Below, piece by piece: positions 37,451 through 46,345 of a DNA stretch of 64,000 nt. Positions within the stretch are counted from its first letter, which is position 1; each line of letters begins with the position of its first letter. Below the pieces are notes generated by a model. That model ran no database searches. It had not been told where the DNA came from and was given only the letters and a program-made list of their open reading frames with translations. The stretch is from Dyadobacter koreensis (GTDB taxonomy: Bacteria; Bacteroidota; Bacteroidia; Cytophagales; Spirosomataceae): contig NZ_FNXY01000008.1 in NCBI RefSeq assembly GCF_900108855.1, positions 191,620 through 255,619 of the forward strand. Reading direction: 5' to 3'. A program made the translations under genes and the position numbers.

Positions 37451-40400
37451 ATGTTGAAGATTGATCTGAGTGAGAACTGCCATTGGGACTAACAATAAAT
37501 TGAGATGAATTAACTTCATCGGGTAAAAGTGATGGGTCTTCGAAATTGGTTTTACCTTGCAGCCAAACATAAATCTGTGGTACGATATAAAGGGCGGCAA
37601 GCGTCGAAGCGATTAATCCGCCGATCACAGCACGGCCCAGCGGTGCTACCTGCTCGCCTGCTTCTCCGGTTCCTAAGGCCATGGGAACCATGCCGGCGAT
37701 CATGGCGAAACTCGTCATTAATACAGGACGAAGACGAAGTCCGGCACTGTCCAATGCGGCACGCCGAACATCGCGGTATTCCCAGCGCAGGCGTTCGGCG
37801 TTGGTAACGATCAGGATCGCGTTGGCAACAGAAATACCTGTTGACATGATAATGCCCATATAGGATTGCAAATTCAGTGTGCTTCCTGTCAAAAGAAGGA
37901 TTGCGATTGAACCCACAATAACAGCCGGCACTGTGGAGAGTATAACCAGTGATAATTTAAGTGATTGATAGTTGGCTGCGAGCAGAAGGAAGATGACGAC
38001 AATGGCGATGCCCAATCCTAGTTGCAAGCTATTAAGTGTTTCAGTTAATAAAGAAGACATTCCTTTCACCTGCGTTACCAGCCCTTTTGGTGCTTCCCCA
38101 AGACCTGCGATCACGTTTTCGACTTCTGTCGTTGCTGTGCCCAAGTCTGTATGGTGCAGATTTGCCGAGACGGTTACAAAACGTCTTGGGCCTATACGGG
38201 CATATTCTCCGGGAAGAGTATCTATCGAAAAAGTTGCTACGTCGGCCAGTACCGGACGAGCTTGGCCGGATACAAGGGGGATTTCCTGTAACTGCGAAAG
38301 ATTTCGCATGGCAAACTCAGGAATCTGCACCTGTACCTGATAGGTGTAGGCAGCTTTCGCATCAAGCCACTGATTTTTCTCGGTAAATCGGCTCGACGAT
38401 GTTGAAGCTGTGATCGAGCGCGCTGTTTTCTGCAAATTAAGTCCCATAGCAGCCAGCTTTTGCCGGTCCAGTTTGATATTGATCACTGGGAATTTTAGCG
38501 GCTGTACGATACGCACATCCCTGAGGTTGTCAACCTGTGATAAACCGTTTACAAGTTTATTGGCATACGTTTCGATCTGTTTCATATCCCGTCCTGCTAC
38601 CTGCACTTCGATTGGCGTAAAAGCACCGCCGCTCATTAGTTTTTCTGTAAGGTCGGCGGGTTCAAAAGACAAGGTGGCATCGGGCATCTGCTCTTTCACC
38701 GCATCACGGATCCTTTCTTTTAAATCCTGCATATTCGTGTGATACGCACCATTAAGTCCCACTTTGATAACGGCATCATTAGAACCGCTGGTGCTCACAT
38801 ACAGGTTTGTTGTTGCATAATTGGTAGGGACAACGCCAACATATGCCGAAGAAATTGCCAGGTTGCCGTCGGAAGCCTGATCAACGATGCTCATCAGTTC
38901 ACTCACTTTTTCCTCCGTTCTTTCCAGACGCGTTCCATCAGGAGTTTTTAGCCTGATCACCATCTGGCCGGAATTTAGCTGCGGAAGCATGTCTTTCCCA
39001 ATCAGCATAAAACCTGCCGCTGCAAGAGCAAAAACCGCCAGAAAATATACTATCACGATCAGGCGGTTGCTGCGCAGCAACTTTCGGTTCTGACCCATGA
39101 AACTTTCCCGGATTCGGTCAAAAAAGGAGGGCTTTTTGTTAGAACTGCCGGCGTGTGCGGCTTCTGAATGATCTTTCAGCATCCAGTTTGCCAGAATAGG
39201 TACCAGGCTTTGCGCCAGAAGATATGATACGGTCATGGCAAAACCGATTGATAATGAAAGCGGAAGAAACATCGCCCGGGGAACTCCGCTCATAATAAAT
39301 GACGGTGCGAATACGGCAATAATACAAAGTAATATAAGAAGCAATGGCAAGGCAACTTCCTGACAGGCATCATAAATAGCCTGTTTTTTGGGTTTACCCA
39401 TTTCCAGGTGCTGGTGAATATTTTCAATCGTTACCGTTGCCTGGTCCACAAGTACTCCGATTGCTAAGGCCAGTCCTGACAAAGTCATGATGTTGATGGT
39501 CTGTCCGGCAAGGCTCAAAAATAAAACTGCAGCAATAATTGACACAGGTATGGTCACAATCACAATCACCGAGGAGCGCCAGTCGCCCAGGAAAAGCAGT
39601 ACCATTAAGCCAGTCAAAATTGCGCCAAGGCCTCCTTCAAAAAGAAGGCTTTTTACCGCGTTGATCACAAAAATGGACTGGTCGAATTCGTAGTTCACTT
39701 CAATATCATCGGGGAGTAAACTGCGCATTTCCGGCAATTTAGCCTTTAAGGCAGTAACAACATCCCAGGTAGAAGCATCCGCTGTTTTTACAACAGGAAT
39801 ATAGGAAGACCGGCTCCCGTTGACAATCGCGTAACCAGCCGTAACATCGGATCCGTCCTGAATATTTGCGAGATCTTTTAAGAAAACTGTCCGGTGCCCA
39901 TCGGTTGAAACGGGTATCTGACCAAAATCTGCAACCTGTTCTTCCAGTGAATTAAGGGTGGTAATGTAAGATGTATTGCCAACACGAATGTTCCCGGAAG
40001 GCGTCATCGCGTTATTGGCAGCCAGCGCTTCAACGACCTGGTCGGGAGAAATATTTAAACTGCGCGCTTTCTGGGGATTAAGATTAATAACCACCGTTCT
40101 CGCATTCGTCCCGATTGGAGGCGGCGCGGTCAGTCCGGGTACGGTTGAAAACAGAGGCCTGATACGCGTTACGGCCAGCTCGTGAATTTCTTTTAATGAG
40201 CGGGTCTTACTGCTGAAAACCAGATCGCCAATCGGTACCGAGGACGCGTCATAGCGGACCACCTGCGGAGGCAATGCTCCGGGCGGGAAAAATTTCATAG
40301 CCCTGTTGACCTGAATTGCTACTTCGGCCGAAGCCTGTGCCATGTCACTACCTTCATAAAATGCCAGTTTTACAACGGTTAAACCTTGCACACTCCGGCT

Positions 40401-40637
40401 GGAAATTTCTTTTATTCCGCCAATATACAGGAACTGATCCTGCATCCGGGTGGCAAAAAATCCTTCCATCTGTGCAGGTGACATCCCGCCATAAGGCTCG
40501 ATGACATAAATCACGGGCGAATTAAGTCGCGGGAAAATGTCAATAGGTATCCGGGTTGCGGACATGACCGAAAAAACGATCAGTCCTGCGACGAGTACCA
40601 GTATTGAAATGGGTCGTTTTAATGAAGTTGATAACAT
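37431..40637 (-). CDS. RND-family efflux pump, inner-membrane subunit
   Basis: 1068-residue AcrB/MdtB-type transporter. It has the N-terminal helix with RIPIDIFPRLNSP, two large periplasmic loops, and two sets of transmembrane helices, one containing GLALAIGVLVDQATVTIENIH (proton-relay helix) and the other GISVANAILIVTNAER. It is the energy-coupled pump of a tripartite export complex. It is encoded between the TolC-like channel gene (22 bp upstream) and the adaptor gene (overlapping), all leftward. Whether it exports drugs, metals or lipids is not evident. Confidence 0.93.
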   Translation of the reverse strand: MLSTSLKRPISILVLVAGLIVFSVMSATRIPIDIFPRLNSPVIYVIEPYGGMSPAQMEGFFATRMQDQFLYIGGIKEISSRSVQGLTVVKLAFYEGSDMAQASAEVAIQVNRAMKFFPPGALPPQVVRYDASSVPIGDLVFSSKTRSLKEIHELAVTRIRPLFSTVPGLTAPPPIGTNARTVVINLNPQKARSLNISPDQVVEALAANNAMTPSGNIRVGNTSYITTLNSLEEQVADFGQIPVSTDGHRTVFLKDLANIQDGSDVTAGYAIVNGSRSSYIPVVKTADASTWDVVTALKAKLPEMRSLLPDDIEVNYEFDQSIFVINAVKSLLFEGGLGAILTGLMVLLFLGDWRSSVIVIVTIPVSIIAAVLFLSLAGQTINIMTLSGLALAIGVLVDQATVTIENIHQHLEMGKPKKQAIYDACQEVALPLLLILLCIIAVFAPSFIMSGVPRAMFLPLSLSIGFAMTVSYLLAQSLVPILANWMLKDHSEAAHAGSSNKKPSFFDRIRESFMGQNRKLLRSNRLIVIVYFLAVFALAAAGFMLIGKDMLPQLNSGQMVIRLKTPDGTRLERTEEKVSELMSIVDQASDGNLAISSAYVGVVPTNYATTNLYVSTSGSNDAVIKVGLNGAYHTNMQDLKERIRDAVKEQMPDATLSFEPADLTEKLMSGGAFTPIEVQVAGRDMKQIETYANKLVNGLSQVDNLRDVRIVQPLKFPVINIKLDRQKLAAMGLNLQKTARSITASTSSSRFTEKNQWLDAKAAYTYQVQVQIPEFAMRNLSQLQEIPLVSGQARPVLADVATFSIDTLPGEYARIGPRRFVTVSANLHHTDLGTATTEVENVIAGLGEAPKGLVTQVKGMSSLLTETLNSLQLGLGIAIVVIFLLLAANYQSLKLSLVILSTVPAVIVGSIAILLLTGSTLNLQSYMGIIMSTGISVANAILIVTNAERLRWEYRDVRRAALDSAGLRLRPVLMTSFAMIAGMVPMALGTGEAGEQVAPLGRAVIGGLIASTLAALYIVPQIYVWLQGKTNFEDPSLLPDEVNSSQFIVSPNGSSHSDQSSTYEKHTL

Positions 40638-40658
40638 AAATCTGGTTTATAAAAGGAT

Positions 40659-42038
40659 TTATTGTCGACGGAAAAGTGAGAAGAAATCGTCAAAATTGCT
40701 GGTTGCATACGCACGTTGCAGACGAACGTCTACCGCCCTTCGCTGGATACTGACAGCCTGTTTTTCGACGGTTGTCAGAAGTTGCAGTGCATCGGTCAGG
40801 CCCAGAATATTTTCGATTCCGTTATTATAAAGCGAAAGCCGCTGTTGATAAGCCCTTTCTGCAGAATTCAGAGCGGTCGGAAGCTCCATTAATGCCAGTC
40901 TAACGGTTGCCATGACAGAGTCAGAGGTAGTAAGCGAGTTTTGTAGCTGGATTTGCTGGGTTTGCAGCTGACTGCGCGCTTGTTTGATCCGCCATTGTTG
41001 CAATTGAGAACGGTTTTTGATCCGGTGAAAATCAGTCAGGTTTACTGTTGCAGCTACGCCTACCAAAAAATTTGTCCGGCTATATCCAAACCCTGATCCG
41101 AGCGGGCCGAAATTATTATCTATATCCAGGCTCGTCCCACGCGCCCATGTGGACGCAAGTAGTGAAACCTTTGGCAACGCAGACTTACGGATGAGTTCTA
41201 CTTCGAAATTTTGCCGGTTGACCAGGTTAGTTTGATATCGCAGCAGCGGATGATCTGCTGTGAGTTTCATATCGAGAGGTTGCATCAACAGAGCTTGCTC
41301 CTGAAAAGTCGTATCAATTTCCAGCTGATTTACGGGCCGGCCGGTTAGCGTAGCAAGTTGGATGAAGGCTCTCTGTAACTGCTCTTGCATCTGGAAATAA
41401 TTAAGCTTTGCCCGCGAGAATTCCACGGAGGCCAGGGAGGAATCCAAACCTGGACGAATTCCGTTATGTACCAGATTCGTTATGATCCTTCGGACGGTAT
41501 CGACGCGCGCAATATTGCGTTGTTCGATTTTAATGGTCTGTCTTAGCCAGAGCAGGTCCAGATATGTATTGATGACCGTCTGGCGGATACCAAACTTTTC
41601 ATTTTCAACTGCCGCTTCACCTACCAGAATGTCAGCCTTAGCCAGACGGTCTTCCGCCTGGAAACGTCCAAAATTGTATACTTCCCAGTCAGCAGTTGCC
41701 AAAGCAATATTGCCCGAAGCCAGATCTGAGCTGTTTTCCGGGCGCCTACCGCCGGAAGTCGGAACAATAAGCCCCATTGAAAAATAAGATCCCGAAAGTC
41801 CGTTTGCCGTACCGACATTGATCTGATCATGCAAACGGACATTCGGAAGCCGGTTGTCTTTAATGACTTGGGCATTCTCACGCACAACTTCCAGCGCAGA
41901 CTGCGCTGCTGACAGCGAAGGATAATTAGAAAGTGTCGCATTCACTGCGTCCTCTATTCCCATCACCTGGGCCAAAAGTGTATACGGATAAAACAAAACG
42001 ATTAAAATACCGATTAAACGGTGTGTTATTCTTTTCAT
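40659..42038 (-). CDS. TolC-family outer-membrane efflux channel
   Basis: Outer-membrane factor of about 459 residues. Starting from the ATG at 42038 gives a good signal peptide (MKRITHRLIGILIVLFY, cleaved near LLAQ); the frame is open a further 19 codons upstream, unlikely to be used. Two repeated long helical regions are typical (for example ALEVVRENAQVIKDNRLPN and the mirrored later segment near the end). It is the first gene of the leftward efflux operon. Confidence 0.9.
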   Translation of the reverse strand: MKRITHRLIGILIVLFYPYTLLAQVMGIEDAVNATLSNYPSLSAAQSALEVVRENAQVIKDNRLPNVRLHDQINVGTANGLSGSYFSMGLIVPTSGGRRPENSSDLASGNIALATADWEVYNFGRFQAEDRLAKADILVGEAAVENEKFGIRQTVINTYLDLLWLRQTIKIEQRNIARVDTVRRIITNLVHNGIRPGLDSSLASVEFSRAKLNYFQMQEQLQRAFIQLATLTGRPVNQLEIDTTFQEQALLMQPLDMKLTADHPLLRYQTNLVNRQNFEVELIRKSALPKVSLLASTWARGTSLDIDNNFGPLGSGFGYSRTNFLVGVAATVNLTDFHRIKNRSQLQQWRIKQARSQLQTQQIQLQNSLTTSDSVMATVRLALMELPTALNSAERAYQQRLSLYNNGIENILGLTDALQLLTTVEKQAVSIQRRAVDVRLQRAYATSNFDDFFSLFRRQ

Positions 42039-42122
42039 AATCTGGTTAATATTTTCTTCGCAAAATGAATGGCCTTTTCTAATGTGCTGACTCATTGGTC
42101 TTTGAATTGCCTGTTTTGATAT

Positions 42123-42438
42123 CTAACTTGTAACAGCAACTTTGTATGCCCGGGAAATAGCTCCCGGTAACTGTGAGCCAGACAGAATGAAAGCTGGAAA
42201 GAGCGATGCGAAACGAAGCGTGCAGAACCGACGTGGTACTTCGACGTCACTGAACGCTGGTAATTTGAGATCAAGAAAAATTAGGATTGGTGCTGGTTTT
42301 TTATTTTTGACCAGCTTTGAAGTGAAATCTTCCCCATCGACCCAACGGCTTACATTGCAATCCAGATGTTTATTTTTAACTGCCATTTCAAATAAAATAG
42401 GATCGTCTTCTTCGTCATCTATCAGATACACAGGTCAT
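42123..42438 (-). pseudogene. Degenerate response-regulator receiver domain
   Basis: The remains of a CheY-like receiver, reading leftward. YLIDDEEDDPILFEMA gives the acidic pocket, LIFLDLKLPA contains the phospho-acceptor aspartate, and later FILSGSQ and AYKVAVTS correspond to the switch residues. The likely ATG (42438, M-T-C) is one base out of frame with the rest, a premature TAG follows AYKVAVTS, and the lysine-proline end of the domain is missing. It lies between the efflux operon and an intact two-component system. Confidence 0.65.
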
Positions 42439-42609
42439 TTTGTTTTTAATGTCATAAACGTTGGCATCAATGTTCCAAAGTAAATACTGATCCGGTTAGA
42501 GGGTAGTTAGAGGGTTATTAAAATATGATTAGAAGAGCGGCTTTGAGCAGGTGTTCCAGTGCGGTTGCTTACTTTTACCACATGAAATGTATGAGATGAA
42601 ATAAAAACT

Positions 42610-43287
42610 ATGAATGTTTTAGTCGTTGAAGATGATGTGGAACTAACCCAGTTTATTCAAAAGGGGCTGCTTTCAGAAGGAGTGTCGGTTTCGGTCGCCT
42701 TCGACGGCGTTATCGGGCGTAGTATGGTTAATGAGCATCGCTTTGATGTGGTCATCCTTGATGTGAACCTTCCGGGCATGAATGGGTTTGACCTTTGCCG
42801 TTTTATCAAAGAAAACTGGCCGGCAATTCCTGTGATCATGCTTACCGCACTAGGTAGCCTGGATAATAAAGTATTGGGTTTTGAAGCGGGAGCAGACGAT
42901 TATTTATCAAAACCTTTTGCATTTAAAGAGCTGTTGTTCCGGCTGAAAGCATTGGCGAGACGACACCCGTCACGAGCTCCGATGGCCAAGCGACTGCAAT
43001 TATTGGATCTTGAAATGGAAACAGATTCACACAAAGTATGGAGGGCAGGCCGACGGATAGAGCTGACCGCCAGGGAATATGCGCTGCTCGAATATCTGAT
43101 GCTCAATCAGGGAAAGGTTATCAACAGGGTAGATCTGCTTGAAAATGTCTGGGATGTACATTTTAATACCAATACGAATGTGGTTGATGTTTACGTGAAC
43201 TATTTGCGACGAAAAATTGACCAATCGGAGCCCCGGCTTATCCATACTGTTTTTGGTGTTGGGTACATGATCGGAGCGGAGCCATGA
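42610..43287 (+). CDS. OmpR/PhoB-family response regulator
   Basis: 225-residue regulator with receiver domain (1-120; phospho-acceptor D51 in VVILDVNLPGMNGF, switch lysine in DDYLSKPFAFKE) and a C-terminal winged helix (about 130-222; LTAREYALLEYLMLNQGKV and VDVYVNYLRRKID). The kinase gene overlaps its end by 4 bp. It is transcribed away from the leftward efflux operon, so that pump is a plausible target. Confidence 0.94.
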   Translation: MNVLVVEDDVELTQFIQKGLLSEGVSVSVAFDGVIGRSMVNEHRFDVVILDVNLPGMNGFDLCRFIKENWPAIPVIMLTALGSLDNKVLGFEAGADDYLSKPFAFKELLFRLKALARRHPSRAPMAKRLQLLDLEMETDSHKVWRAGRRIELTAREYALLEYLMLNQGKVINRVDLLENVWDVHFNTNTNVVDVYVNYLRRKIDQSEPRLIHTVFGVGYMIGAEP

Positions 43288-44654
43288 GCATCAAGCGAAG
43301 AATTACCATCGGATTCGGTGTTTTGGTGGCTACTTTATTGCTTTTGTTTTCTGTTTTTATTTATCAGAATTACGAATCCTACCGTGAATCTCTGATGCAC
43401 AATAGGCTGCAAAGACGGGCGCTCGCCGGACAATTATATTTTCAGGACCGCATGGAATTTCACCGTTCAAGTTATCTTACCTTGCCCGAACAGCATGAAT
43501 GGATAGTCGACGAAAAAAATAAGTTGCTCTATCAGTCTTCCGGTACGGAGGATTATAAATTGACATCAGATTTGTTTGCAGAGGCACGCAAAAAGGAGGT
43601 GTATTTTCAGTATAAGGCCAAACCGTGGAATTCTTTAAAGGAGGGGGTTGCATTATCATTTAAAATCGACGGGAAAAACTATATTTCAGTTGTAACGGCT
43701 TATGATCTGACTGGTAGGCAAGCGATTGAAAGCCTTATGTTTATATTGATAACAGGTAATGTGATCATGCTGGGCATTGTTGCTTTTGCCGGATTTTGGT
43801 TTGCCCGAAGGGCTCTCAGTCCCTTTGATGGGTTAATAGGGCAAATGAACCCGGCGGTTGTGAATGATTTTTCATTTCGGCTTTCCACCAAATCAGAAGG
43901 TGATGAAGCGGCTTATCTGGCAAGTTCTTTTAACGAACTGCTTTCCAGGCTCCAGGCTTTGGCGATGAGTCAGGAGCATTTTGTTGCGTATGCCTCTCAC
44001 GAAATCCGAACGCCGCTGACGGTCGTAAAAGGTGTTTTGGAAACTTCTCTGGCTTACGATCAAAATCTGGAAGACACCAAACTAAGTTTGGAGAAGGCAC
44101 TTGTACGTCTTGAGGGGGCAATCAATCTGGCAAACTCTCTGCTTCATCTGGCAGAAGTGGAAGGGTTGCAGGCAGGGCAGTTCAAGGAAGATATCAATAT
44201 CGTTGATACAATACTGGACACGATTACTTATTTCGGAGAAAAGCATCCAGGCCAGCATATCGAACTGCAACTGACGGATAATTTTACAGAAAACACCTCA
44301 GCAATCAGGATACTTGGAAATCCAACACTGCTTCGTACAGTTCTTAATAATATTCTGGAAAACGCAAGCAAGTATTCTCAGAACAAACCCGTTACACTGC
44401 GTGTTGATTTCGATTTGAATCTGGTGATGATAAAGGTGATTGACCAGGGAATCGGCATTCCCGCGGCCCAGCTTGAAGATGTATTTCTGCCGATGATGCG
44501 AGCTGCTAATGTCGGAAATCTTCCAGGTTTTGGACTGGGACTTACTATTGCCAAAAAAATCATCGATATGCACCAGGGACAGTTGACGGTAGATTCTCCA
44601 GATGGGCAGGGTACCACAGTTTGCATCCTTTTACCGACTTTTTCTCTTTCCTGA
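43284..44654 (+). CDS. Sensor histidine kinase
   Basis: 456-residue membrane kinase. Transmembrane helices lie at about 9-28 and 148-170, bracketing a periplasmic sensor region of about 115 residues. A HAMP-like linker follows, then the dimerisation domain with phospho-accepting H239 in ASHEIRTPLT, and the ATP-binding domain with NILENASKYS (N box), VIDQGIGIP (G1) and FGLGLTIAKKI (G2). It is partner of the response regulator encoded just upstream. The signal is unknown. Confidence 0.94.
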   Translation: MSIKRRITIGFGVLVATLLLLFSVFIYQNYESYRESLMHNRLQRRALAGQLYFQDRMEFHRSSYLTLPEQHEWIVDEKNKLLYQSSGTEDYKLTSDLFAEARKKEVYFQYKAKPWNSLKEGVALSFKIDGKNYISVVTAYDLTGRQAIESLMFILITGNVIMLGIVAFAGFWFARRALSPFDGLIGQMNPAVVNDFSFRLSTKSEGDEAAYLASSFNELLSRLQALAMSQEHFVAYASHEIRTPLTVVKGVLETSLAYDQNLEDTKLSLEKALVRLEGAINLANSLLHLAEVEGLQAGQFKEDINIVDTILDTITYFGEKHPGQHIELQLTDNFTENTSAIRILGNPTLLRTVLNNILENASKYSQNKPVTLRVDFDLNLVMIKVIDQGIGIPAAQLEDVFLPMMRAANVGNLPGFGLGLTIAKKIIDMHQGQLTVDSPDGQGTTVCILLPTFSLS

Positions 44655-44686
44655 ATTTAAGTTATAATCAGCGCTATATTTGTTGT

Positions 44687-45076
44687 ATGGATGAAAAAGA
44701 AAAAGACAATTCTCCTTTTAAGCCCAACGATCATCTGGCCAATGAAAGGACTTATCTGGCGTGGATAAGAACTGGTATCGGGATTATGGCATTTGGATTT
44801 GTAGTGGTCAAATTCTCTTTATTTGTCAAACAAATTGGTCTGGTACTGGGCGAGAAAATCAAGATACCTTCGCATGGATATTCCGCGATCATCGGGATTG
44901 TACTTGTAGCGATGGGTGTTTTGTCTATCCTGTTTTCTTTCTGGCAGTACCGAAAAACGGATCAACAACTCAGAAACGGAACTTACCAGCCGTCCACGGT
45001 TCTTACCAGCATTTTAACAGGCGTGATTTTGCTGATTAGTATCGTGCTGATTGTATATTTGATCCAGAGTGTTTAA
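44687..45076 (+). CDS. DUF202/YidH-family small membrane protein
   Basis: About 129 residues with three predicted transmembrane helices and the DUF202 signature NERTYLAWIRTGIGIMAFGF. The start at 44687 gives MDEKEKDNSPF; the frame is open further upstream into the kinase end, which is probably not used. A TATATTTG box (44675-44682) sits 4 bp before the ATG and matches the -7 promoter element, but the -33 element is only CTG, so a leaderless start is uncertain. Function unknown. Confidence 0.85.
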   Translation: MDEKEKDNSPFKPNDHLANERTYLAWIRTGIGIMAFGFVVVKFSLFVKQIGLVLGEKIKIPSHGYSAIIGIVLVAMGVLSILFSFWQYRKTDQQLRNGTYQPSTVLTSILTGVILLISIVLIVYLIQSV

Positions 45077-45101
45077 CGTAAGCACATATACCGGCATATT
45101 T

Positions 45102-45743
45102 TCAGGAAAGCCACTGGATACTATTTCTTAATAGCCTGATCTTTTTGTCCTGCTCCATTTTTTTTAGTAATCTTGATACGACCTCCCGGGAAGTATTCAA
45201 GTCATTTCCTATTTCCTGGTGGGTGATGGTCAGGATATTGGTTTTGCGATTTTCAAAATGGTTTTTCAGATAGAATTCCAATCTTTCGTCCATACCTTTA
45301 AAAACGACATTGTCAAATACAACCAATAGTTCTTCAAAACGGGCCCGGTAATTAGCAATCACGAAATAATACCAGCTTTTATATTTCTGCATCAGTTCGT
45401 CCATCAGTTGGATCGGTATCATGATCGCAACGGTATCTTCAACGGTTTTGGCCATAATTTCACTGGCTTCCTGTTTGGTATTACAGATCATTGATAGCGC
45501 GCAGGCGCTTCCGGGTTCCAGGTTGTATATGAAAGCTTCTTCGCCGTCATCACCCTGGCGATAAAGTTTCACTCTGCCGCTGCCAATCAGCAAGGTATGC
45601 TTAATGAACTGTCCTGTCCGCATAATTACCTCTCCGGCGGGTATATATTTCAGGATGCAATCCTTTGCCAACCGCTGTTTTAATTCAGGTTCAAAATCAG
45701 GAAAAACATGGTCCAGGTAATAGGAAATACTTTCAGTTATCAT
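45102..45743 (-). CDS. Crp/Fnr-family transcriptional regulator
   Basis: 213-residue regulator with an N-terminal cyclic-nucleotide-binding-like fold (about 15-125) and a C-terminal winged helix (ITHQEIGNDLNTSREVVSRLLKKME). It lacks the N-terminal cysteine cluster of oxygen-sensing Fnr. A dyad TGTGA-N6-TCACT lies 121 bp upstream of its start codon, suggesting autoregulation or control of the opposite side. Effector unknown. Confidence 0.9.
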   Translation of the reverse strand: MITESISYYLDHVFPDFEPELKQRLAKDCILKYIPAGEVIMRTGQFIKHTLLIGSGRVKLYRQGDDGEEAFIYNLEPGSACALSMICNTKQEASEIMAKTVEDTVAIMIPIQLMDELMQKYKSWYYFVIANYRARFEELLVVFDNVVFKGMDERLEFYLKNHFENRKTNILTITHQEIGNDLNTSREVVSRLLKKMEQDKKIRLLRNSIQWLS

Positions 45744-45863
45744 AGGATCAATAATTAAAACGGGCGTATTGTCTTAATCAAAACTTTTGTAGAAGATTTC
45801 CAATGTTCAGAAACCTTAAAGACTTCGTCGTTTGTAAAGTTGAAAAAAATAATATTTCCCGTG

Positions 45864-45879
45864 TGTGACTTTTATCACT
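45864..45879. promoter_or_regulatory. Crp/Fnr-like binding site
   Basis: TGTGACTTTTATCACT has the TGTGA-N6-TCAC(A) form recognised by Crp-type proteins. It lies between the Crp/Fnr gene (leftward, start 45743) and a small rightward frame with a very strong ribosome-binding site. The match is by eye, with one mismatch to the full palindrome. Confidence 0.55.
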
Positions 45880-45927
45880 TCCCGGACTTTCAACAACCCT
45901 CAATTTTATATAACAAAGGAGGCAAAG

Positions 45928-46050
45928 ATGGAAATAATTGCATCCAAAGCCTGGGTATTTATCTATCGAACTCCAGATAAGATGTTTGGTGGGTCAGGGG
46001 CCTCTCCCTTCAGCTTAGGAACTACATGCATGCGCCATCAATTTCCGTAG
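45928..46050 (+). CDS. Possible small protein or gene remnant (40 residues)
   Basis: An ATG preceded by an unusually strong Shine-Dalgarno sequence (AAAGGAGGCAAAG) opens a frame of 40 codons beginning MEIIASKAWVFIYRTPDKMF and then ending. The good initiation site and upstream Crp-like dyad argue for expression. The abrupt end argues for either a small protein or the 5' end of a disrupted gene. No family recognised. Confidence 0.35.
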   Translation: MEIIASKAWVFIYRTPDKMFGGSGASPFSLGTTCMRHQFP

Positions 46051-46345
46051 GAACACCGGCAGCGACCATAGTGATCCGGAAATTTTGGTTATGAATTGGC
46101 TCTGCATGGACCATATCAAGAAATTGAACCAAACAAAGATGGAAGCTTAGACTACGTTGATAGCTAGTTTACATTATTTAATGATACTGATTGCATTTAG
46201 CAATGCTCGCTGTTTATTTTTTATAAAACAGAATGACTTAATTTAACCAAAAACAGGAAATTACAGACTCGCAACATTACTGAAAACCCGGATTTTGTAT
46301 TGCTGAATAGTATGCCGATGATCGCTTATCTTTTGCGAAACGTAG
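46051..46345. other. Intergenic stretch, nothing recognised
   Basis: The rest of the roughly 600-bp gap between the Crp/Fnr gene and nhaA contains no supported gene, repeat or terminator. Confidence 0.4.

Noticed and set aside
37451..37600. Longer N-terminus for the efflux adaptor
   Set aside because: The extra 50 residues lie inside the RND pump gene and precede a standard lipoprotein signal that begins at 37450.
42142..42483. 113-residue rightward frame
   Set aside because: It is the complement of the degenerate receiver domain, which has clear family motifs on the other strand.
44675..44682. TATATTTG as a promoter for the DUF202 gene
   Set aside because: The -7 box is good, but the -33 position reads CTG and the box is only 4 bp from the ATG, so I kept it as a note and not a feature.
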